DNA from: Ancylostoma caninum
Lineage: Eukaryota; Nematoda; Chromadorea; Rhabditida; Ancylostomatidae
Assembly: GCA_037903475.1 (NCBI GenBank)
Contig: JBAJFG010000567.1
Span: 457,001 to 521,000, forward strand
Length of the DNA: 64,000 nucleotides
Reading direction: 5' to 3'
Part shown: positions 1 through 12,187 of the stretch, piece by piece
Numbering within the stretch: the stretch's first letter is position 1
How the letters are laid out: each line of letters starts with the position of its first letter
Notes under the pieces: generated by a model
What the model saw: only the letters and a program-made list of their open reading frames with translations
Databases searched by the model: none
Told to the model about the DNA's origin: nothing
Translations under genes and position numbers: made by a program

Positions 1-1158
1 TGAAACACCGCTGCCATCGATTAATTGTGAATATTTCCATGGTTTTGAAGCACTTGTGTTATTTTTTCTGTGAATAACATGAACAAAAATTTAATTTTAC
101 TGGTTCCAAAACTTAGTTTCTAACTCTTCGGGTTCGAGAGGTCATAGCTCATCAGAAACTCGATGTTTTCACACGGATAACATTAGTTGTGCTCATACTG
201 ATTTTGTTTATAATCTGATACTGATTCTGTTTATAATCTAATAGTACGTTTGTATCGTTAATAAAGAACCAGAATCCGCGAGATATCAAGAAATAACTTT
301 TTCTTTCAGTGTGAAATCAGTAGGTGGAGGTGTTTTACGATTACGATTTTACGACGAACAATTTTTAAGGTTTCTCATCCACAGCCTTATGTGGATACAC
401 GCCTAACATATAATTTAGTTTGGCCTCCAACATACCATACCAACACGTTCACAGTTCTCCTCAAATCAGAAGATTTATCAGCGAATCTTCCTTTGTTCAT
501 GATCTTCTTATATAACTGATGTCGTCCTCTTTTCCTGCGTTTCTTTCTCACCACTGACTATGGTGGACATTCTCCTGCACCTTTTTGAAAGGGTCACTGT
601 AGAAATCCTGCTGCATTTCATTAACTCATGTTAATTACTGCCTCACGCTTCCTAACCGTGCATCGGATTTCTTCTCTTGCAGACTTTCTTAAAATTCGTA
701 TATTGTCAGAAATGTGCCTTGCAATTAGTCAACGTTTGAATGCTTAAAGTCAGACTGCTAGCTACGTTTTTTTTTCTGTCGTACTAGTTCCTCAGTTTAG
801 TTATCCGTGTGGAAAATAATTGTGGTGTACTTGGCTGTAGGAGCTCATGGATGAATAAATAAATTCGTTGTAATTCATGTCACAGGGACGAAATTAGGAC
901 TGAACTGGTTCAAACTCTTCTATCAATTATGCCGTCAACCTCCAATGTAGTACCTCGCTACATCATCCTCAACGACACCGATTGCGTTACTAGTCGATTT
1001 TGGGAAAAGCTTCCCTGCTGCACAAGTCGTCCATAATCAATAGGTATGAAATCTACGTCGTCTGCGCAGGAACACCAGGATAGCCGACCCTCTCTAAACT
1101 AGCATTTATCGGGGAGAGGGATGGCTTTTCACGAAAGAAATTGACTGCCATAGCCATC

Positions 1159-1160
1159 AT

Positions 1161-1191
<31 letters not shown>

Positions 1192-1192
1192 T
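1159..1192. repeat. (TTTA)n microsatellite
   Basis: About eight TTTA units in a row can be read directly. Confidence 0.95.
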
Positions 1193-1229
1193 ACACTTTC
1201 ACCATACAGGCGTACCTTGTCTGGTGCTC

Positions 1230-1400
1230 GCACACCGGCGGTATCAGCCTGCATTCCTAGGAAACTTCGCCTAAATTTCTCGGAAGTGTGAGGAATCCAG
1301 GAGGAAAATAGGCGGAATTTAGTAGGATTCCAGAGTAAATTTAGCCAGAATTTACAGGAATTCAGGTGAAAACGCGCAATTGCGTGTTGAAACACCAGCA
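1230..1400. repeat. Dispersed GGAATTTAG-type repeat, copy 1
   Basis: The segment repeats short words such as GGCGGAATTTAG and CAGGAGG and resembles, in diverged form, the stretch at 2290-2480. It looks like a decayed dispersed repeat. No coding potential was recognised. Confidence 0.35.
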
Positions 1401-2289
1401 ACAGAGAAGAATCTTTGGTCATGGTTTGTCACGACCACTCAAGGGCAGCGCCAGCAACTTCTGCCGTTACAACTAAAAGTTCTTCCGGCGTGTTCCACCA
1501 AGCGGTCGCGGCGAAGCACCGCACTAGCGCAACACTTAGGCTCCCGCTGAAGCAACAGTTGAACGGCTCAACATATTGGAGCTGTTGCTTCGTATAACAG
1601 GTGTTTTGTGCTACCAACATGGGCAAATTCTGTAATATGCTAATTAGATCACGGTTTTTGCCATCGAACATACGAAAGCATTAAACGGGGCAAATTCAGG
1701 TCTCGGAATCCGTGTAAATGAAATAGAAAACAGATTTCTCAGCACTCTAGAATTTAATTTTATGAGCTCATTTACTACAGTATTAATTCTATACTGTTCT
1801 GCTCACTCATTCCTTCAGTTTTCCTAATCACAAGATTTTTTTTCATCTTTTTATTTATCACTGTACTTTACTTTACACAATTCTTCTGCTTTGACTTCTT
1901 AATTTTGTTCATTTTTAGGAAAGAAACTCTGTTATTACGGGAAAATTCCTCAAATATGTCCCGGTCGTTGTTTCCTAGTTGGGTACGTTGTGTGTAATTT
2001 CGCTGGTTCCCATTTAAGTTCCACGTAAACCCTAATTAATTTCGCGCCACACCCCTCACATTCTGCATCTGAGGTTCTGGCGGAAATCGCCGATATGGAG
2101 TCGTCCGCCTGAGCTGGGAACGTCTAAGGGTTATTTTGATAAGAACAAGGGGCATTGAACGGGATCGGCTTGTAATACATTTAAAGCAAGCATTTCAAAT
2201 AGCACATTCAACACTAAAACACGAAGTTCGTAAAGAAATTCGTTGCAGCACGTCAGTCCTTGGAAGCTTGCAAAAATTCTAGCGTTATC

Positions 2290-2480
2290 CACCATGGTGC
2301 AAATTTACACGGAATTTAGGCGGAATTTAGGAGAACTCTGCCGGTCGACCAGATTTAGCGGATTTTATTCGACATTTAGGCGATACCGGAAGGTAGTTTT
2401 GAGAATACGCGATGTACACGTGAGTTAGCCGGAATTTGCGCGGAAACCAGCAGGACCTCGCGAAAAAATACGATTTACAC
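2290..2480. repeat. Dispersed GGAATTTAG-type repeat, copy 2
   Basis: It contains repeated TTTACACGGAATTTAGGCGG-like words shared with 1230-1400. The internal words recur every few tens of bases, which suggests a short, degenerate tandem origin. Function unknown. Confidence 0.35.
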
Positions 2481-5299
2481 GGAGATTCCCAGCAAATCAG
2501 GCGGAAGCCGCCGGTGTAAAACTACCGGAGTTTTACACAATAGAGGATTAGCCAGATGCTAGGCCATAAAATTGTTGAAAGAAAGCAAGAATGAACAGAA
2601 TTCCGTCGAGACATCCCTTATCAAACTTAGGAAGAAGGACCTGTCAGAACTCTCGCCAACGTGTTGAAATCGTTCTGCAGGAATAGAAGAAACATGACCT
2701 ATCGGATCGCATAAATGAGCTTGCCGCAGTGAGTAAGCTGTTTAGATATTCAATCTGGAGGAGTGAGGTTGCTACCGTGAGATATCTTTTGAGATAACCA
2801 CGAACTAAAAACGCAACTGGAATCCTGTGATAAAACTACACCATAATCAGCCATGACTAACTGCTACATTTTCGGGACGCCGTTTCGTGAGCATTTATTT
2901 TATTTTCACCGCACTCTTTATGTCCTACAACACTTGTTGCGTTGATCATGGCCTTGATCTAGGCAGTAATATGTTTCATCAACTGTATGCTACGATGCTC
3001 TTCAGGAGCAATTTTACGAAAACTGCTGAGACTGAACGGTCATTGTGCGAGGGCTTTGCTGCGAAGTATGCCGTGAGTCCAGAGCTCTTATGCGTAGAAG
3101 TCAAAGCATACTGAACTACCGAGTGCTTAACTTCAGTCCATCAGGTCTTTCCTAACTGGTCGTTACCCAAAATGAGTTTGTGAATGGGTTTTACTCTCAC
3201 ATTGATGGTATTACCTGTGGCATTCTGCAACCAACCTGCCCTTACTCTCTCCTGTTTTTTTGTTGTTTTTTTTTGCTGTTTTTGCTCTGTACAAAAGATC
3301 TCTCTAAGACCTGCAACGCCCTCCCACACCATTGAACTATTTGTCCACGCCGATGATTAAGATTTATCCAGCTAACTTTTATGAAGCCTACATGCCGCTA
3401 TTGATACTCTACAAGCACTACAAGCATGGCCACAAATGTGGCACTTTTCCATGTCAAAAATCAAGGCGGCTTTTATGCTAATTAGACAATCTTCTACCGA
3501 AACTGTCTGTTTTGCGTGAAAAATAACGAATTTCGCATCTGTAATTCTGTCTGCGATCTTGGTGTTACACAATCAGATGCCCTTAATTTTGGAGAGTACA
3601 TTAGCTAATGTGTGCGTCAGACGTTCATGGCGATCCAACTACATTGTTCGTGTTTTTCGACCAGAAATCCTAGTGCACCTTTCTGGCATCAGTCACATCT
3701 ACGTTACAGTACACTACAGCCTCCATAAAAACACCTGAGCATTAATGCATTGGGGAAGGTTCAAAAGAAATACACATTGCCATTATCTTCGCTAGAAATG
3801 AATTTTTTCGAGCACCCTACAAATAGCGACTCTCTCGCCTCAAACGCAGCTCCATACAAGTACGACGTTGCATATCAAACCAATGCTTTCTCTATAAAGT
3901 AGCATCCATATGAAATGACATTAACAACTACAATAACTTTCTGAAAGTCAAGTGAAATAGCAAGAATTCACTTCTTTAGATTCGTCCCACCTCTTATGCT
4001 TATTCTCAGAAATGTCGCACTTCTTCGATGGTGCGGATCTGTAATCAACTACCTGTCTGTACCTTTCAACTGTAGTCAGTATTGGTTTTTTGGTGACAAC
4101 TCTCGGATCTCACTAATTTGAGGGATTGCTACGCGCGACCACCGGTTGCGAATAGAATGTCGGTCGCTTGCCTTGGGCTTGCCGAGCGACTGGAGTGGAT
4201 TTAGGTTATGGACTCATTATTTCTGTAATGCTGGAGGCAATTCATCTCCTCCGCGACAGCAAACCATAGGGTTTTCTTGGTGTTATAGTTAGTTAGTTTT
4301 TCTGACAATTAACGTCAAATATGATGAAATACCATTAAAAAACCTTCATTTGCCTTTACAGCTCCTATTCCTGTGCGAGCGGCGCGTCCGCAGAAAATGT
4401 GCCGCCATCGACGCACGCCATGTGTTAACTGTGTAAAGCAGTAAACTAAGAGCGGATTCATCCCGAGTAGTTGTGTTTCAAAATGAGAATCGTCGAAATT
4501 AAAGAGAAATGCCTCCCAAGAACCTTTTGCTTCCTAGCTTTCAGGCGAATTGGCCAAAGTCTTTTCACTCACAACTACATAAAGTCGATCTTTCTGATAA
4601 ACGTGTCGACGTTCCCCAGAGAAATGGAAGGTCCAGAGCCGCAGAGAAATCCATCATGACTAATAGCTCTGGTAATTCTTAGAAGTATTCCAGAGAATGT
4701 CTGTGCAATCAATTTGAAAAACTCCGCTAGATTCTGGGTAAATCCAGCTGAGCTCCGCATAAATACCAAATTTTGAAAACAAGAGTGGACTCGATTGGAT
4801 TCTGAGGATAATTGGTGGTTTTCCTTCAGATTCCGAGTAGATTCTGAGCCTTTATACTTCCCTGATGCTTCCCATCGCTTTCAATCGAATCTGAGGCAGG
4901 AACCACGCTTGCGGAATCACCACAGAATCCACAGCTATTTCCACATTCCGGAAAGTAGCAGAGCTAACGAAACCTTTTCTAGATCACTTTGCGGTTCAAT
5001 GATTTATTTTACTCCTCTCACCTTTTTTCCTCCGGCTTCTTCTGAAACCACATTAGAGGCTCTTGAAGTAGGCTCCTCGGACGCTAACGACCTCGGTGGC
5101 TCCCACCTCCTGTCCTTTCCTGTAGAAGATCCAGAAAACTTCGAATTCGTTTGAAATACATAAAATTATGCAAACCCTTGAGTTGTATCGTATCCAGTAG
5201 AGCATCTGTGGCATTGTTCAATCGTTAAATCAGTTCCTTGATACTCTTAGCATTACAGCATCTCATCTTTCGACAATCAATTTGAATCCATACTTTCAG

Positions 5300-5965
5300 G
5301 GTCCCACTTGTCATGACAGTATATTTCGTGACAACGATATTGCTGACACAGTTCCTCAACGTTGCCTCTTACATCACACTTGATCGATACTACGAACGAT
5401 TGACACGAGAAGCTCCACAGGTAAGAACAGTCCTCTTTTTTTGGGTGTATAATAGCGATTCTCTCAGCATTGGAAATTCTGGTGGTTTTCCTCAGATTTT
5501 TCGGAATTATAAATAGTTCCCAAGGTTAAACTTCAGAGATTGAAGGCCGCAGAAGCTTTCTGGGATACTTTTCCAAAATAAATTTTCATACTTATTACAG
5601 AGGTCTTGCCTAAAATTTTTAGCCCCACTTAAAAACCATTGGAGGTCACACGGCATTTTCAGAATTCCTTCCATCCACTGAATCAGGCACAGTTTATCGA
5701 AGACGATCCACAATTCCCAGAAGAAGAGAACGGTGACTCCATACGCTTCATGGTCGCACCGGTGAGTATCTTACTTCACCGTCACGTAGGCTGCTACTAT
5801 ACTCGACGCGAGCTATAGCCTCCGAGTCGTCTTTCACAGCGATATGAATTCCACCACGTTTCGATTTTGATCGGAGCATTAGCCGCATTGCTGCTGCGCA
5901 TACAGCAAATAATCGATGCGTATCAGAATCGATGTGACCGTAATGGCCGCGGTGAAAGGTGGTAA
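5300..5965 (+). CDS. 3' part of an unidentified membrane-protein gene (three exons)
   Basis: Three exons join in phase with standard borders: 5300-5420 (acceptor TTTCAG, donor GTAAGA), 5663-5761 (TTTTCAG, GTGAGT) and 5840-5965 (TTCACAG, ending in TAA at 5963-5965). The first base of the first exon completes a codon begun in an upstream exon, so the gene is 5'-incomplete as modelled. The reading gives about 114 residues: a hydrophobic segment (VPLVMTVYFVTTILLTQFLN), then a loop with DRYYERLTREAP, an acidic stretch (EDDPQFPEEENGD), a second hydrophobic segment (VSILIGALAALLL) and a basic tail ending RGERW. This suggests a multi-pass membrane protein with its C-terminus after the last helix. I do not recognise the family. 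The phase agreement across two introns is the main support that it is a real gene. Upstream exons were not found in the preceding 5 kb with any confidence. Confidence 0.6.
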
Positions 5966-7783
5966 AGTGAGCATCAAGCCATTATGCCCGTTTTAAAAAT
6001 GATTCGTTCCTTGAATTTATCGGATATTTCCTTAATAGATTTCTTTCATCTCTCATAATATTTTGAAGAAATAGGGAGGTTCCAGCTTCACGCTCACTTT
6101 TTTGACACATCAATTTTAAAGGTTGATCGGTCTTTGGAACGACGCACAATCGCCTGGAATTAGGCGTAGAGCGCAAAAAATCTGAAGCAATGCACCACTA
6201 TGCCCACAAATTAGGTTATTCCTGCATTTTCTACGAAGAGGCGTGGATTAAAAAAGTGGGCGTGATCGTTTCAAGAGGCAGGATCTTTGGGTTTAGGCAA
6301 TCATCTACTAGTGGTGCCATAGAAATAGCAGCTTCCGATTCCCGTGAAAAGTCACATTGTTAGAGAGGACTCAACATGTGGCCCTGGATCGCACAACTCT
6401 TGAGTTGAACTCTACAAAATGCCTAATAAACTGAACAAAATATGATAACTGGTCGGTGACTGCCTCAGGGCGGTTGAGCTCTCATGAGTTGAAACGCGTG
6501 TTCTCGATGTGAAGGGTCACATCGCGCTTACCCCTTTGGATTTTTCCACGAAATATGGGTTAGTTGAACTTGGATGATCCTGAGAATTATCTAGGATCAT
6601 TTCACGTGTTGTTTTAGTGATCCGTAGTGACATTCATTTACATCCAAAGCAAAACCTAGCCGGTAATCATCTCATACTTCAACAAACTGCGCGTCCAGAA
6701 CGACTGGCATCCTGCAGGCCAAAATTGAGCTCTACGAAGAAGATATTCACTTTTATACTGTCCCATCAGCAATACATCCCTCTCTATGGACGCATTGATG
6801 CCCCTCAACGCTTGAGCCGCATTTATTCCATGACCTAAATCAAACAGTAGGAGATGTCGGAATTGAGCGTTCTAGTCGAATTGGGTGGTCACATTCCATG
6901 CGATAGAGAAGAAGATATATACAGAAGAAAATAACGAAATCGAGTACATATTATACTAGTGAGGACTAGAACATAAGCTACGGGATGGTTCCTGACTCAC
7001 TACCCAACAAAGTTCAATTCCCAATTAAAGACATGATAAGTAAAACCGTACAATTTATCGCCCAACCCAATACTAAAATTTGTCGATAAGACCGGTCATT
7101 TATGCTATTCCCTCGCCAGCTGTTTTAATGTTACTCACTCACTATGTGCACTTATTATTAGCAGATTGTTATTTTTTGTGTAATAAATAAAAATTGAACA
7201 AATTAAGCTACATACTATTACTGAGTTCTTGAAAAATCAGAAATAATTCAATTGAATGAGATGCGTTACTCACCATTACTTTTAGGTTCAAATGAGCAAT
7301 CCTCTGTTCAACTTTATTTCCAAGGCAGGACAACTGTACAGGTATCTCCAACAAGACAACTAGAAACACACAAACAAGGTTTGAGCTTCTTTCGTCGATT
7401 TTATTCTCCATCTTTCTACTTTCTGATAGTTTTGTTACAAAAACGTGGAATTTAGCTGCAATATGAACCTTTTTCTCCACTTTTCTAAATCACTAGTTTG
7501 TTAAAGAGTGAAGACCATTGGTTGCTTCGGAACTGCCTATTTCAGAGTTCTGCTCCAACGACTGGAGAGTAGAAGTATCACAAAATCAGCAATTAGAATC
7601 GCAATCACGGAAGGTCAAGTGGTTCCAAAGTGTCCATAATAAATATCTCAAATATGATAGCTTAAATACTCAAATCAACAGTTCACACTTACATGAACGT
7701 GGAAAATAAATATAACTTCGCTAATGAGTGACTAGACATTGGAAACAAATTCCTACGCTTGGAGCAGAGCCTCATGGCCGGTA
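5966..7783. other. Intergenic, nothing recognised
   Basis: AT-rich sequence between the ends of two converging genes. Only short, unconvincing open frames are present. Confidence 0.5.
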
Positions 7784-10700
7784 TTAACCCCGACATCCGC
7801 CTCCAGGACATCCTCCACCGCCCATCATGTCACCGCCGTAGCCGCCACCTCCGCCGTAAGGGCCGCCGCCGCCATATCCACCGCCGTAGTCCCCTCCTGG
7901 AAAAACAAGCATCAGGTTCTTTCAAAGATAGCGAGCGTTTTTGAGCTCCACAACTCTCAGCTCAATTCTTAGAAAAAGCGTCAGAACAAAATCTATCATC
8001 ATCGGCATGAGGAGAACAACAGAGTCGCTAGTCGCGGGTGTGTACCATGGTGAGGGGAAATGGGGCATGATCAGTCCACTCTGATTGTGAAGAAAACCAG
8101 AATCATGAGAGCCAACAAACTGAGAGAAGGCAACTTTCATCACATGTTTATTTTCTCAGTTATAAATTTTGTTACTTGAACTAATATTTACAGTCCTTCT
8201 CAAAAATACTTGCCTCACGCTTCACCGCCCATCTGGTAAGGCGCGGCGCATCACCTATGCATTATCACATGTGGTGTGACGTGGCTAAGCTAACGGGCGG
8301 TTCAGCGTGAGGCAAGTATTTTTGAGAAAGACTATACTTATCAAAATACACCCAAAAGTACTCTGCCCTAAAGAAGAGCGTGGGACTAAAAGCATTTGAT
8401 TATACAGAGATCTAAAACTAGAATTTCGCCTATCCATCTCAATAAATGAGCACTGAAATGCTCTCCAGCCAAGGAAGCTCTCAGGCCAAAACGAGACCCA
8501 CATGAGTTCTCTGGACTAAAGTAAAGAGAGGTGCCCAAGTTGCTCTAAATGAAGTTCATATTATGTGACCTACACATCCTTGGAGTCTCGTCTCATTTCC
8601 TTGATCGCGATTTTTACACTATAGGATCTTATGTTACTACGCCCAAAAACAAGACTCGCGGTGCTCTATTTTGGTGGAAAGCTAAAGTAGGGCATCCATA
8701 TGAATGCGAATCATCTTCTATTGGATTGGCTAATAGTTCGTGCGGTTTTTTTTGAACTCGATTTTTTACGAGGATTTGAACTCATTCCGATAGCTTGTAT
8801 CTTATAGCTCTTGTTTTGCTCTTCACGAATATTATAATCAATTTTTCCAATTCCCGCTACTTCTCATTTCCTGTCGAATGAAATGAGACCTTCAAGTTTG
8901 ACAAGAGTCTCCGACACCTCCAACTTTTTCACTGCATACAATAGTGGAACAAATGCAGCTCAAGCTGTAGGAGATGTCAAGAAGGTCTATGTGGAAGCAA
9001 TCACTGTTGAAGGGACAGCGCAGAAGTGGATTTTTGCTTCAGAGAGGTCGATTTTGGGCTGGAGGATGCATCTTGTTCTCTACACACAGTTCTTAGAGTT
9101 ATGAGGCGATTTTCCGCAAAGACTTACTCTAGATGTGAAGAAGAAGTACCGCGGATACTAACTCCTAGAAAAACCTGAGTTGAACCAGTTTGCTCCACGA
9201 AAATACATACATTGAATGCTCAGAAAAACCGCACGATCTTATCGCCCAACCTAATGTATGTCATTGGAAGAACGTGGATGATTGCTACGAGCATCCGTTG
9301 TTCATAAGCTCGAGAATGCACCTCAAACGGCTAGGTACGAAGATTACAAACGCCTGTGTCTGGCATTCAGAGCTGCCCAGAAGCTTGTGCCGAGAAGATC
9401 TTCTAGCCAAATTCGAAAAAAAAATCGCGGAATGAAAAATGTTTCTACTCAAAGCACTTATAATTTGTGGAACTCAAGGAACTTATAATTTGTTTAAACT
9501 GGAATTTTACTGCTCCAATATACTATGTACAGTCGGATCACTGCGACAAGCAAAAGCTGGTGTGATTTGAATTTTCTGGTGTCCAATAAAAGATTATCGA
9601 CCGATATGTATGTGCATCCATTCGTTTCTTTCGAGATATCTTCATCCGGTTGACTGTTTTAGTCAACGAAGACCCGTAATTTAAAAAAAAATAGGTTACA
9701 GTAGAGTGGATAAAAGCCAGTGGAAACGGTAATATAGCCGAGAAATGTACTGGTTATGGGCCTTGAAAGTGGTATTCGCCGGGAGATTTCGTAGGTTCTC
9801 GTAACAAGGTATAGCAAGCCTCATAGCCGAGCCTCCTTTCGAAAATATTGCTCATTGCGAATGATATCCAAATACTCACAATTTCTAATAAGGTGGTCTA
9901 ATGCAATCTACAATTCACTCAAAATTTTTTGCATCTGACTGTTGAATAATGAATAATAGTTACTGGCTGAGAAACCACGAAAGTTTGGAAGGAGTTCCCC
10001 ATAGTTCTCGAGGAGTGACGAACATGCATAGCTCGGCTCGAATATGTAGCGAAAGTCCCAAGAAAAAAGTGGCATCCATACTTACCTCCCATTCCTCCGT
10101 ATCCTGCGCCTCCCATAGGACCGTATCCTCCTCCGTATCCTCCCCCAAAACCACCCATTGGGCCTGCAATTTCATGTTTGGAAGCTTTACAACAGAGAAA
10201 AGTCTAAAAAAGACGCCAACCTCCCATTCCTCCGCCAAATCCTCCCCCACCATAACCGTCACCTCCGTATCCGCCTCCTCCCATCATGCCGCCATTGCCG
10301 TAACCGCCGCCGTAGTCTCCACCACCGAATCCGCCCATACCTTAAGCAGATTCTTGTAGTTTCCACGCACCACCACTGAAAGTTCATTTCGACTCACCGT
10401 ATCCGCCAGGACCACCGCCCATTCCTCCATAACCTCCACCACCGTAGCCACCGTAACCACCAAAGTCAGGTCCGCCGCCGCCATTTCCATATCCCCCTCC
10501 ATAGCCGCCACCGTATGGTGAGCCGTAACCTCCGCCGCCTCCTCCACCGAAGTCATCTCCGCCTCCACCGTATCCACCCATTCCTGAACATGAAATCACT
10601 TAACTCCGTGATGATCACACCTATATAATGTACATATGAATCCGGAATTTACCATATCCACCATTGAATCCGCCAAACGGACCTCCTCCAAACATCCCAC

Positions 10701-11059
10701 GTCCACCATAGGATCCGTATCCGCCGCCGAAGCTCGAAAAAGCGTCTGTAACCAGGTAATGGTTAAAGGAAACGAAGGGTCATTGTACCACAGATAAAGA
10801 CACCAACTTCTCCTGCGACCTCTCATATCCTTCGCCACGAGGCTTTTGTACTTCGCCACCAGTTCAGCGTCGTCTCCTTGTAACTTGGCGAACTAAACAT
10901 GTGTGACGTGACAGTGGGAACACAGAAATGTCTTAGCTATTGCTTACCTCTTGTGAACGAGTTTCAGCAGTTTGCTGTGATTCTTCTACTGTAGTCGACA
11001 GCTTCGATTTTGATGCCGAGGAAAGAGCTATGCCAGCGAGGCAGACAACGAGGAGTACC
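7784..11059 (-). CDS. Secreted glycine/tyrosine-rich protein, seven exons, first exon missing
   Basis: The coding exons, in transcript order, are 11059-10948, 10892-10808, 10745-10653, 10583-10398, 10340-10221, 10163-10086 and 7896-7784 (TAA at 7786-7784). All have GT donors and AG acceptors, and the frame stays open throughout, giving about 262 residues. The first exon here encodes a hydrophobic signal-peptide core (VLLVVCLAGIALSSA) followed by a Ser/Thr/Glu/Gln stretch. The second is charged (KLQGDDAELVAKYKSLVAKD). The remaining five are built of GGYGG, GGGFGG, GGMGG and GGDYGG repeats, and the last ends GGGCPGGGCRG with two cysteines. All introns between glycine exons are phase 1, splitting a glycine codon, so exons can be duplicated without a frameshift. 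The start codon must lie in a further upstream exon, because no in-frame ATG precedes the signal peptide before a stop. The composition suits a cuticle-associated structural protein or a glycine-rich antimicrobial-type peptide precursor of nematodes; sequence alone does not decide between them. The last intron is about 2.2 kb, far longer than the others (40-70 bases), and carries a MITE. Confidence 0.75.
8191..8334. mobile_element. 144-bp MITE with about 38-bp inverted termini in an intron
   Basis: The ends (CAGTCCTTCTCAAAAATACT on the left, its near-complement on the right) pair for about 38 bases up to CACCGCCC/GGGCGG. The element is flanked by TA on both sides. CAG-type ends plus TA targets fit a Tc1/mariner-derived MITE. 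It sits in the long last intron of the glycine-rich gene. A related left end (CAGTCCTTCTCAA) occurs at 18986. Confidence 0.8.
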
Positions 11060-11300
11060 CTTAAATGTGCACGTGAATTCAGATGGTTTTTTTACATTTA
11101 ACTACATCCTATTGACCGCTGTCACATCAGCCTTCGCTCTCGAACGAACTTCAGAAATGCTGTTTTAGACGAAGATCTGAGCATGCCCTACCACCCGTAA
11201 CTAATTGTGCATATGGAGATCTTTACACTTGTGGGACACGTCCATTTCATTGCGAGAACTTGTTGTTTTCTTTGTTAGTAGAACCGTACTTTATATTTAC

Positions 11301-12187
11301 TAGGTTGTTGCATAAGTTTCCGCTGTTTTCGCTAGGCATTTTCAAAGGCTCCTATTAAATGAATACCGATTAGATTTCTCGCATATCTAGATATCATTTT
11401 AAAGCGCATGATCTCGCGATGATTTGGCATTGTGAGTCACATTTTTCCGTGTTGTTTTGAAAATGTAATTAATTTCGGAGTGAATCCTTCGAGAATGCAA
11501 ATTTGGCAACAGCACTTGCATGAATAATAAATGGACCATAACGTTGATTCTAACCAAATTTGGGTTGAGTATTCCTGGGGCCATTCCTATTCACCTGATA
11601 CTTTCTCTCCACATTTTGTTGTCGAGCAGTCTCAAGCAGAGGCAACGATCTTGGTAACCCGAAATTTTAACTATGCCGTTTTTCTCTCCGGAATTGAGGC
11701 GAATTGAAGAGGGATTTTTCCTACTGTAACTGGGAACATCATCCATTTGAGAACAGTAATCGGTAGTATTTCATGGAAAGTTTCAAGCGTTCAGTGGAAA
11801 TCACACCACTTTCCCCACTATGTCGGGCACCTCAATTTTGTTAGTCGAACTCTCTGAAAAGGTGAAGAGCACACAGAGGAATTTTTAATTGCGCATTATG
11901 TAGCACAAATCTGGCTCTAATCGAGCACTGGTTATCAGATCACCAGAATGTCTACTATGCGAGAACCGATTTGCCAAAGTCAGTGACCTCCAGCACTGCC
12001 CGACTCAATTCTTTGCCTCGTAGTCCATAGATTTCCAGACCAGCGGAGTCGAGCTCTTGCTGTGGAAACTGCAAAAGTCTAGCGACTGTTGTTGTGCATA
12101 CCTCGATTGTCATCTGTTGTTACTTGATATTTTATAAAACTTTCTGGTCAAAAGTTCCAAAACAGCCGAAACTTATGTAACAACCTA
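11301..12187. mobile_element. Decayed mariner-like element, copy 1
   Basis: The inverted ends TAGGTTGTTGCATAAGTTTC and GAAACTTATGTAACAACCTA bound 887 bases, the usual mariner size being about 1.3 kb or less. The end sequence is of the classic mariner TAGGTTG type. I could not read a recognisable transposase inside on either strand, so this copy is either old or non-autonomous. It lies upstream of the glycine-rich gene, where that gene's missing first exon and promoter would be expected. Confidence 0.65.

Larger units (their letters stand above)
1..5299. other. Noncoding, repeat-rich stretch, no gene recognised
   Basis: I see no coding exon with both splice sites and a protein-like reading here. 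Short open frames occur on both strands (for example at 2887-3114, 4471-4659 and 4795-5154) but none shows a known domain or a consistent splice phase into a neighbour. The stretch includes a TTTA microsatellite (1159-1192) and diverged copies of a GGAATTTAGG-type repeat at roughly 1230-1400 and 2290-2480. The open frame ending at 5154 could be upstream sequence of the gene at 5300, but its end does not offer a donor in the needed phase. Confidence 0.5.

Noticed and set aside
8883..9488. Plus-strand frames inside the long intron of the glycine-rich gene
   Set aside because: No domain, no compatible splice sites and no similarity to anything I recognise.
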